From positions 1-33,182 of IMG/VR virus record IMGVR_UViG_3300043786_000936: a stretch of DNA of 33,182 nucleotides. One strand, 5' to 3'. This DNA comes from a virus. The notes beneath the pieces were generated by a model. It was not told the origin of the DNA and ran no database searches. It worked only from the letters and a program-made list of their open reading frames with translations. Each line of letters opens with the position of its first letter. Position 1 is the first letter of the stretch. This document shows, piece by piece, positions 28,744 through 33,182 of the stretch. The position numbers and the translations under genes are program-made.

Positions 28744-28968
28744 ATGTTTTCTAACTGGAAATACCGTGTATATGATACGGTAGAAAAGAAATATGCCATC
28801 AAGAAACGTTATGCTTCTGATGCAGAAGCAATGGTCGCTGTAGAGCGTCTAAGACGTAGGCATAAAGACAGTCCCTTTGGCAGGTTCATGGTTCTTGTCG
28901 ATCCTGGTATAAAGAAAAAACGCCATAGTGACTATTATCAATCCCGAATCGTCTATGTCGGTGATTGA
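28744..28968 (+). CDS. small basic hypothetical protein
   Basis: A 74-aa protein, basic, starting MFSNWKYRVYDTVEKKYAIK, with an AEAMVAVERLRRRHKDSPFG helix and a C-terminal strand. Not recognised. Ribosome site from hairpin cassette 2. Confidence 0.65.
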   Translation: MFSNWKYRVYDTVEKKYAIKKRYASDAEAMVAVERLRRRHKDSPFGRFMVLVDPGIKKKRHSDYYQSRIVYVGD

Positions 28969-28974
28969 TTCCTT

Positions 28975-29017
28975 ACCCCAGCGAAAACTCGCTGGGGTCA
29001 AGGCGTAGTTAGGAGTG
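28975..29017 (+). promoter_or_regulatory. hairpin/RBS cassette, copy 3
   Basis: ACCCCAGCGA pairs with TCGCTGGGGT around AAAC (28975-28998), then AAGGCGTAGTTAGGAG before the membrane peptide at 29024. Confidence 0.9.
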
Positions 29018-29023
29018 TGTAAC

Positions 29024-29125
29024 ATGAGAAATATAAACTGGGGTTTCATTTTCGGAATGCTATTCTGTGTGGCCTTTTGGCTATCAGTTATTGTTTCGAT
29101 CAACATCTTGATTCAAGGAAACTAA
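29024..29125 (+). CDS. 33-aa membrane peptide
   Basis: A 33-codon ORF with AGGAG 7 bases upstream, provided by hairpin cassette 3. It encodes MRNINW and one long hydrophobic helix (GFIFGMLFCVAFWLSVIVSI), ending NILIQGN. It is the clearest very small gene in the block. Function unknown. Confidence 0.6.
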   Translation: MRNINWGFIFGMLFCVAFWLSVIVSINILIQGN

Positions 29126-29127
29126 TT

Positions 29128-29349
29128 ATGGAAACCTTTACCGTAGACAACGCTGCTATGGGTCGAGCCAAGGTCTGGGAATACAAACAGGAAGAAACTG
29201 TTCGTGAAATTCCCTGCCAGGGCTGTAAATTCATTGTTCGATGCACTGATTCGCTCACTGATTGCTTCGCCTTCAGGCGTTGGACTCATAGTGGTAACTA
29301 CAGCGATCGCCAGATCAACCATCTGGTTCGTCCTTTTGAAACGGAGTAA
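29128..29349 (+). CDS. small Cys-containing phage protein
   Basis: A 73-aa protein with PCQGCKFIVRC and LTDCFAFRRW, four cysteines that may bind zinc, and a RQINHLVRPFE end. I recall this as a recurrent small phage family without known function. AAGGA about 9 bases upstream lies in the membrane-peptide gene, so the two are coupled. No hairpin separates them. Confidence 0.7.
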   Translation: METFTVDNAAMGRAKVWEYKQEETVREIPCQGCKFIVRCTDSLTDCFAFRRWTHSGNYSDRQINHLVRPFETE

Positions 29350-29352
29350 ATT

Positions 29353-29616
29353 ATGATCAATCGCAAACTCAAACTCATCGAAGAAAAAGGATCTATCAAT
29401 ACTCTTCGATTCGTCAACGAGATGACAAAACTTCCAGTTGGAATCATCTATAAGACGAGAGACGAAAAAGGAATACTCTGGCAAGTTGAAGCCTTTGATG
29501 ACTTCAACGGCAAGACCAAGGGATTCCGAAGCTTGGAAGCGGCAAGATATTACTTGTGCGCTTTCGCCGTTGAGGCTTGGGAAGAAGAAGTCGCAGAGAT
29601 GCGATTTGCGAGTTAA
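29353..29616 (+). CDS. hypothetical protein
   Basis: An 87-aa protein: an N-terminal beta-rich part (LRFVNEMTKLPVGIIYKTRD), a FDDFNGKTKGFRSLEAARYY stretch and an acidic helix at the end. GGAG is 8 bases before the ATG, inside the end of the previous gene. Not recognised. Confidence 0.65.
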   Translation: MINRKLKLIEEKGSINTLRFVNEMTKLPVGIIYKTRDEKGILWQVEAFDDFNGKTKGFRSLEAARYYLCAFAVEAWEEEVAEMRFAS

Positions 29617-29623
29617 ACTCCTC

Positions 29624-29677
29624 ACCCCACTGGAAACCCAGTGGGGTCGAGGCGTAGCTAAAGCATGTATGGAGAAA
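29624..29677 (+). promoter_or_regulatory. hairpin/RBS cassette, copy 4
   Basis: ACCCCACTGG pairs with CCAGTGGGGT around AAAC (29624-29647), then CGAGGCGTAGCTA, and GGAGAAA before the gene at 29682. Relative to copy 1 the G-C at stem position 7 is flipped, with pairing kept. Confidence 0.9.
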
Positions 29678-29681
29678 AATA

Positions 29682-30059
29682 ATGCTTCCTGCTGGTGAAT
29701 ACTATATCGGTGATCTTTGCTACGTCATTGATGACGAGAATTGGGATAACTTCTGTGCAATGACTTGTTTCGGGAACCATGTTCTCGATGGCGAGTTTAA
29801 TTTCCAGGGTACTGCTATCGCTTGCTACGGAACTATGTACGGCGATGGTTGCTACAGAGATCAAACGGGCCACGAATATCCTGTGGATGCTGGTTTGATT
29901 GGTTGTATCCTTCTGAGCGAAATCACCAAACCAGAAGGTGTCGAACATGGAAGGGTTGTCACTTTTGAGAGATCTTTCAGAACGTTCAGTTATAGAGGCG
30001 TCATCGGGTTCGATAACGTCCAAATCGACACCAGCGATAACGAAAAAGACGAATATTAA
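29682..30059 (+). CDS. conserved phage protein
   Basis: A 125-aa, beta-rich protein of a type common in phages: AGEYYIGDLCYVIDDENWDN at the start, FQGTAIACYGTMYGDGCYRD, then YPVDAGLIGCI. No catalytic motif is known. The ribosome site comes from hairpin cassette 4. The end runs into structured repeat B: the stop codon is part of the shared ATTAACGAAAAA block. Confidence 0.75.
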   Translation: MLPAGEYYIGDLCYVIDDENWDNFCAMTCFGNHVLDGEFNFQGTAIACYGTMYGDGCYRDQTGHEYPVDAGLIGCILLSEITKPEGVEHGRVVTFERSFRTFSYRGVIGFDNVQIDTSDNEKDEY

Positions 30060-30255
30060 CGAAAAATATTCGTCCCTGCAGAAAAAACCTAATAAAATCA
30101 GTCCAACATTACGAAGATTTAATGTTGGAGGGGTTTACTTCCTCGTTCGATAGGGTAGAATGGTTGTGTTCTGGAAGGGTTCAGTGACTATCGAGACCTG
30201 CCTTCGGGCACTCCCAGTTCCACTGTTTGACATTGTAGAGAGACTGACGCGACCT
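30056..30255 (+). ncRNA. long structured repeat, copy B
   Basis: Homologous to 27053-27272. The AACATTA/TAATGTT hairpin (30103-30128) is extended to 9 bp here by CC and GG. The variable region holds TGCC-TTCG-GGCA in place of copy A's CCGAT/ATCGG stem, so a hairpin is kept while the bases change. Copy B is about 20 bases shorter in that region. It ends 29 bases before hairpin cassette 5. No ORF fits. Confidence 0.65.
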
Positions 30256-30283
30256 CCGCCTAGGAGGCGCAATTGCCGACCTC

Positions 30284-30345
30284 ACCCCAGTGGAAACCCA
30301 CTGGGGTAGAGGCGTAGCTAGCAATCAGGCTAGAATGAGGAAACT
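30284..30345 (+). promoter_or_regulatory. hairpin/RBS cassette, copy 5
   Basis: ACCCCAGTGG pairs with CCACTGGGGT around AAAC (30284-30307), then AGAGGCGTAGCTA and, after a 16-base insertion, TAGAATGAGGAAA before the gene at 30351. Confidence 0.9.
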
Positions 30346-30350
30346 TGATT

Positions 30351-30512
30351 ATGAAAAATGCGAAAAAAGCTGCTGCTCCGTTTGTTATCAAGCACAAGAA
30401 TGCCAGGACTGGCCAGACTTTTGTGCTGACGTATACTGATGGTGAAGTTGCGCGTCGCGCTTCTGCTTACTTCACCGAACTCGGTATCGAACATAAGCTG
30501 ATCGCTGCTTAA
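30351..30512 (+). CDS. small basic hypothetical protein
   Basis: A 53-aa protein, strongly basic at the start (MKNAKKAAAPFVIKHKNART), with a TFVLTYTDGEVARRASAYFT strand-helix unit. It is preceded by hairpin cassette 5 (GAGGAAA) and followed by cassette 6. Not recognised. Confidence 0.6.
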   Translation: MKNAKKAAAPFVIKHKNARTGQTFVLTYTDGEVARRASAYFTELGIEHKLIAA

Positions 30513-30522
30513 TTACCCGCCC

Positions 30523-30570
30523 ACCCCACTGGAAACCCAGTGGGGTCGAGGCGTAGTTAGAATGGAGAAA
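30523..30570 (+). promoter_or_regulatory. hairpin/RBS cassette, copy 6
   Basis: ACCCCACTGG pairs with CCAGTGGGGT around AAAC (30523-30546), then CGAGGCGTAGTTAGAATGGAG before the gene at 30574. Confidence 0.9.
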
Positions 30571-30573
30571 CTT

Positions 30574-30750
30574 ATGTCTAAGATGGCTATCTTCTTTCAA
30601 GAAACTGGTGAAGAAGGAATCATCCACTATAATGATGGGGAAACCCTAGAACAGCTTCTAGAGCGTTCTCCCCCTGAGTGGCGATATCGCTACACAGAAA
30701 CTCCTCGTCGTTATCAGTACGATCCTGATCGTGATGATTACGATTACTGA
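30574..30750 (+). CDS. small hypothetical protein with charged tail
   Basis: A 58-aa protein starting MSKMAIFFQETGEEGIIHYN, with a C-terminal tail rich in Arg, Tyr and Asp (RRYQYDPDRDDYDY). ATG 30574 is preferred over ATG 30562 because the cassette 6 GGAG would otherwise be inside the gene. Not recognised. Confidence 0.6.
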   Translation: MSKMAIFFQETGEEGIIHYNDGETLEQLLERSPPEWRYRYTETPRRYQYDPDRDDYDY

Positions 30751-30758
30751 TCGACCTC

Positions 30759-30815
30759 ACCCCAGTGGAAACCCACTGGGGTAGAGGCGTAGCTGAATTA
30801 GCAGCAAATGGAGAA
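30759..30815 (+). promoter_or_regulatory. hairpin/RBS cassette, copy 7
   Basis: ACCCCAGTGG pairs with CCACTGGGGT around AAAC (30759-30782), then AGAGGCGTAGCTGAATTAG and ATGGAGAA before the gene at 30822. Confidence 0.9.
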
Positions 30816-30821
30816 TATTGA

Positions 30822-31052
30822 ATGGCTAAGTCCCGTGTCCAACGCATCCGCAGCCTTGCTAACGCTTTCGAGCGTATCACTCGCGGTGTGATCGTTACGG
30901 ATAATCTCCTCAATACCTACTTCGATAAGAAAGCTGATGAGATAGAGGCGTTCAACGCCGAGCTCACTGATGTTCTTACTACGAAAGAGGAGCTCGTCGA
31001 GCCTACCGAAACGGTAGTTCGCGCAGCGAAACGACGTAAGAAAAGGTCGTAA
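30822..31052 (+). CDS. small basic helical protein
   Basis: A 76-aa protein, mostly helical and Arg/Lys-rich at both ends (MAKSRVQRIRSLANAFERIT; RAAKRRKKRS), with an acidic middle. A nucleic-acid-binding role is possible from charge alone. Ribosome site from cassette 7. Not recognised. Confidence 0.6.
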   Translation: MAKSRVQRIRSLANAFERITRGVIVTDNLLNTYFDKKADEIEAFNAELTDVLTTKEELVEPTETVVRAAKRRKKRS

Positions 31053-31060
31053 CGCCCAAC

Positions 31061-31108
31061 ACCCCAGCAGAAACCTGCTGGGGTAGAGGCGTAGTTGAAA
31101 GAAGGAAA
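31061..31108 (+). promoter_or_regulatory. hairpin/RBS cassette, copy 8
   Basis: ACCCCAGCAG pairs with CTGCTGGGGT around AAAC (31061-31084), then AGAGGCGTAGTTGAAAGAAGGAAA before the gene at 31114. Both strands differ from copy 3 at matching positions. Confidence 0.9.
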
Positions 31109-31113
31109 TCGAT

Positions 31114-31332
31114 ATGACCTGTCTTAAAACTATCTGCGAACTCGCCGCCAAAGTTGGTGTCGATTTAACTGGTAAGCTGACTCGTTCAGAAATGAGACGA
31201 GTGATATGGGATCATTATGACGAGAAGCATCGCGAAGCTTATGCTGCTGGTCTGCGTGATCTAATATGGATAACTCAAGCTGATATTGATCTGCTTGATT
31301 CTTTAGAAATTAGCAGCTTCAGAAAGCCTTAA
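31114..31332 (+). CDS. small hypothetical protein
   Basis: A 72-aa helical protein. KTICELAAKVGVDLTGKLTR followed by SEMRRVIWDHYDEKHREAY looks like a SAP-like or helix-turn-helix unit, a weak suggestion of nucleic-acid binding. It ends 9 bases before tRNA-Leu. Not recognised. Confidence 0.55.
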   Translation: MTCLKTICELAAKVGVDLTGKLTRSEMRRVIWDHYDEKHREAYAAGLRDLIWITQADIDLLDSLEISSFRKP

Positions 31333-31341
31333 TTTCCTTGA

Positions 31342-31429
31342 GCGGGCGTGGCGAAATTGGTAGACGCACCAGACTTAAAATCTGTTAGGCCGTAGGCCTG
31401 TGTCGGTTCGAGTCCGATCGCCCGCACCA
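31342..31429 (+). tRNA. tRNA-Leu (TAA)
   Basis: Class II tRNA. GCGGGCG pairs with CGCCCGC, the anticodon loop CTTAAAA sits on a CAGA/TCTG stem, the long variable arm is AGGCCGTAGGCCT, and CCA is encoded. Confidence 0.95.
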
Positions 31430-31434
31430 ATTAA

Positions 31435-31509
31435 GGTCCCTTCGTCTATCGGTTAGGACGCTAGGTTTTCAACCTAGAAAGACGGGTTCGACTCCCGTAG
31501 GGACTACCA
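31435..31509 (+). tRNA. tRNA-Glu (TTC)
   Basis: GGTCCCT pairs with AGGGACT, the anticodon stem CTAGG pairs with CCTAG around loop TTTTCAA, the T-loop is TTCGACT, and CCA is encoded. It lies 5 bases after tRNA-Leu. Confidence 0.95.
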
Positions 31510-31523
31510 ATCACATAACCTTC

Positions 31524-31570
31524 GCCCCAGCGAAAACTCGCTGGGGTAGAGGCGTAGCTAGAATGGAGAA
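31524..31570 (+). promoter_or_regulatory. hairpin/RBS cassette, copy 9
   Basis: GCCCCAGCGA pairs with TCGCTGGGGT around AAAC (31524-31547), then AGAGGCGTAGCTAGAATGGAG before the gene at 31577. Confidence 0.9.
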
Positions 31571-31576
31571 AAACAT

Positions 31577-32437
31577 ATGCTACTTCGAATATTCGGAGTT
31601 GTTCTGATCGTTGCTGGTTTCGGTCTGGCAGCGATATCTGGCTATCTGGCGTATTTCGGTTTTGAGCACACCATCAAGCTGCCATTTATCGGTATGATTG
31701 GTCCCTTCGTGGCCCTTTCGCTGGCTTCTCTCGGCGTTGCCGTCGAGGTTGCCTTTCGTCGCCGTAAGTGGTTGGCCTTCGTGCCCCTGTTCGCTCTGAT
31801 GGTTGTTGCTGGTTTGATCGATAAGAATGGTGGCGAGATCGCCCTCAAGAATATCGTCAACGACGCGACCCAAGGTGACTCTGACCGTAATACTGCCTAT
31901 AGTACAGCTCTTTCTACCAAAGCCGATCTTGAGAAACAGATCGCAGACCTTGAGGCTGAATACAAGGTTATGACTGGTAGCGATATCGCTGCCGCCCAGG
32001 AAGTCCTGTTGGCGCGTGGTCTGTATGTTGATGCGGCTGGAAATCCGATGCCCATCGACGGAAAGCGTGGCCCCTTTACGTTGAAAGCTATGGCTGATCG
32101 TGGAAAGGCTATCACTGCGGAACTGGGTAATGTCCGTAGTGATCTTAAGAGTGCGACGGCAACGGTCGCCTCTGGTGCTGCAGTTACTGAAGCACCCTTT
32201 ACCCTCCACCAAGCAGAGCTCTATGCTCTGATGATCACAGTCATGTCTGTGCTCTTTGCGATGGCTGGTTCTTTCGTTTACGGCGGTTTCGGCGACGATG
32301 AGCCGAATATCGATGAAGAAATCGAGCAGGTCGAAGAAATTGCTTCCAAGATGGAAAACAATATCGTTCGCCTTGCAGAGCACTTCGGTGCCTTCGAATT
32401 CGACGATGAGCCTGCAGCCAAGCGCAAGCGTGGATAA
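31577..32437 (+). CDS. membrane protein with peptidoglycan-binding-like segment
   Basis: A 286-aa protein with about four transmembrane helices: two at the start (IFGVVLIVAGFGLAAISGYL; GMIGPFVALSLASLGVAVEV), a third (WLAFVPLFALMVVAGLI) and one late (LYALMITVMSVLFAMAGSFV). The middle is a coiled-coil-like region with LARGLYVDAAGNPMPIDGKR and GPFTLKAMADRG, which resembles a PG_binding_1 repeat. The C-terminus is acidic and then basic. It is more GC-rich than its neighbours, which suggests a separate origin. It could sense or remodel the envelope, for example in superinfection control; this is inference. Confidence 0.7.
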   Translation: MLLRIFGVVLIVAGFGLAAISGYLAYFGFEHTIKLPFIGMIGPFVALSLASLGVAVEVAFRRRKWLAFVPLFALMVVAGLIDKNGGEIALKNIVNDATQGDSDRNTAYSTALSTKADLEKQIADLEAEYKVMTGSDIAAAQEVLLARGLYVDAAGNPMPIDGKRGPFTLKAMADRGKAITAELGNVRSDLKSATATVASGAAVTEAPFTLHQAELYALMITVMSVLFAMAGSFVYGGFGDDEPNIDEEIEQVEEIASKMENNIVRLAEHFGAFEFDDEPAAKRKRG

Positions 32438-32462
32438 TCGACCCGTAAGGGTGGCACTACCT

Positions 32463-32510
32463 CTACCCCTGCTCAAACGAGTGGGGGTAGAGTCGTAGTT
32501 AGAATGGAGA
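32463..32510 (+). promoter_or_regulatory. hairpin/RBS cassette, copy 10
   Basis: CTACCCCTGCTC pairs with GAGTGGGGGTAG around AAAC (32463-32490; two wobble pairs, 12 bp), then AGTCGTAGTTAGAATGGAGA before the gene at 32516. The most diverged sequence, with the fold kept. Confidence 0.88.
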
Positions 32511-32515
32511 AACAA

Positions 32516-32833
32516 ATGGCTGATATTGAAATTGTTGCATCTGATGGACATGGAATCTACCTTCCTCAGCATGTCGCCGGATCTTGCGGCGCTGAGTTGT
32601 TTCCGATAAGGAACAACCCAAAGAATGCAAACCAGCTTAAAGAATGCATCAACATTCTTATGAGTGGTCCTACAAACAACGACTATTGGGAAGCTTGGCA
32701 CTGGGTGTTGGATAATGCCTGCATAAAAGTCAATCGTTCGCGTTGGTCTCTTTACCAAGACGGAGATTGTTGGGCTATTCCAATGAACAAAAAAGGTCGT
32801 CAAGAGGCCGCAAAATTGTTTGGCTGGGAATAA
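32516..32833 (+). CDS. hypothetical protein
   Basis: A 105-aa protein starting MADIEIVASDGHGIYLPQHV. A helical middle contains YWEAWHWVLDNACIK, and the C-terminal part has YQDGDCWAIPMN. Many Trp, Cys and His residues but no known motif. The ribosome site is the GGAG of cassette 10; ATG 32504 would include that site in the coding region. The next gene follows without a hairpin. Confidence 0.65.
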   Translation: MADIEIVASDGHGIYLPQHVAGSCGAELFPIRNNPKNANQLKECINILMSGPTNNDYWEAWHWVLDNACIKVNRSRWSLYQDGDCWAIPMNKKGRQEAAKLFGWE

Positions 32834-32844
32834 TGGAGAAATAT

Positions 32845-33030
32845 ATGATAACGCAGACACGTTATGAGATATTTGGTGAGCTCAAAAACGGAGAGGTTGT
32901 TCACTGTTTCGTTTGGCGAGGAACTCCTGAAGATGGTATTCGCCGAGCCGAGAGAGACGCAAGACTTTTCGGTAAATCTTTTAAAAGGTTTTGGAGCCAA
33001 CCTATTCAGGTTCAACAAATATTCGTCTAA
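32845..33030 (+). CDS. small hypothetical protein
   Basis: A 61-aa protein starting MITQTRYEIFGELKNGEVVH, with an RRAERDARLFGKSFKRFW amphipathic basic helix. GGAG at 32836-32839 is 5-6 bases upstream. It is the last gene before the terminator at 33036. Not recognised. Confidence 0.6.
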   Translation: MITQTRYEIFGELKNGEVVHCFVWRGTPEDGIRRAERDARLFGKSFKRFWSQPIQVQQIFV

Positions 33031-33035
33031 ATTAA

Positions 33036-33063
33036 AACCCAGCCCAGCGCTGGGTTTTTTTTT
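33036..33063 (+). terminator. Rho-independent terminator
   Basis: AACCCAGC pairs with GCTGGGTT around CCAGC, followed by a run of nine T (33055-33063). It is the strongest canonical terminator in the window and closes the hairpin-linked block. Confidence 0.92.
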
Positions 33064-33072
33064 CATTTTTGT

Positions 33073-33101
33073 TTGACTTCTCGGAATCAATAAGGTATAA
33101 T
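33073..33101 (+). promoter_or_regulatory. sigma-70-like early promoter
   Basis: TTGACT at 33073-33078, a 17-bp spacer and TATAAT at 33096-33101. It drives the gene that begins at 33134. Confidence 0.9.
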
Positions 33102-33133
33102 TAATATGTTGTTTCGCTGAATAGGATTATATT

Positions 33134-33182
33134 ATGTCTGACGACGTTTTCTATATTCGTACTGGTGATAAGATCGGTAAGC
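33134..33182 (+). CDS. start of an early gene (partial)
   Basis: Sixteen codons (MSDDVFYIRTGDKIGK) before the window ends. AGGA is about 7 bases upstream of the ATG, and a consensus early promoter lies just ahead. Too short to identify. Confidence 0.6.
   Translation, partial: MSDDVFYIRTGDKIGK

Noticed and set aside
28389-32515. The repeated hairpins read as a CRISPR array
   Set aside because: Spacing varies from about 200 to 900 bases, genes lie between copies, and each copy is tied to a ribosome site; no spacer-like units exist.
28389-32515. The repeated hairpins read as Rho-independent terminators
   Set aside because: None is followed by a T-run, and the downstream genes have no promoters of their own; a true terminator with nine T occurs only at 33036.
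31580-32860. 426-codon minus-strand open frame
   Set aside because: It is antisense to the membrane protein and crosses a hairpin cassette and gene boundary; the composition looks like a shadow of the GC-richer gene above it.

Overview
This window is a stretch of an AT-rich T4-superfamily myovirus genome (class Caudoviricetes). Every convincing gene is on the + strand, with short overlaps (ATGA, TAATG) throughout. The T4-type core is recognisable by motif: the C-terminal end of gp46 (recombination ATPase), gp45 sliding clamp, gp44 and gp62 clamp loader, RegA, dCMP deaminase, family B DNA polymerase gp43, UvsX and the gp41 helicase. Seven exact TATAAATA boxes look like T4-type late promoters. 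Seven others look like host sigma-70 early promoters (TTGACT or similar, 16-17 bp spacer, TATAAT-like). The host cannot be read from the sequence.

Layout. 1-854: gp46 end and peptide deformylase. 854-7593: a probable DNA-hypermodification block. It holds a TET/JBP-like dioxygenase, a class II glutamine amidotransferase, an amidoligase, a GNAT acetyltransferase, a helical protein resembling the aGPT-PPlase/amino acid:DNA transferase group, a P-loop base kinase-like protein, a dATP/dGTP pyrophosphohydrolase-like protein and a GT-A glycosyltransferase. 7607-10209: gp45, gp44, a small Cys-rich protein, gp62 and RegA. 10210-14745: accessory genes and three tRNAs (Arg-TCT, Asn-GTT, Thr-TGT). 14798-17652: a late-promoted PLP aminotransferase, a probable virion protein, a holin-like protein with a terminator, and a SleB-type wall hydrolase. 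17682-25346: SprT-like peptidase, dCMP deaminase, DNA polymerase, UvsX, helicase and small partners. 25347-27016: a probable late small RNA gene, tandem palindromes, an early promoter and three small genes.

27017-33030 is the unusual part. A tRNA gene is split by an insert carrying a GIY-YIG homing endonuclease and an intact tRNA with a CAT anticodon. Two copies of a roughly 175-195 nt structured repeat sit 3 kb apart. A run of small accessory genes is punctuated by ten copies of a covarying hairpin cassette, each carrying its own ribosome binding site. tRNA-Leu(TAA) and tRNA-Glu(TTC) lie near the right end, followed by a terminator, an early promoter and the start of another gene.

How it fits together. 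The replication and recombination proteins form the standard T4-type replisome. The 0.9-7.6 kb block could hydroxylate a base in phage DNA, activate it and decorate it. The hairpin-linked genes and structured repeats look like a post-transcriptional regulatory and shuffling system. These, together with the 25.4 kb RNA gene, are the best candidates for undescribed biology here.
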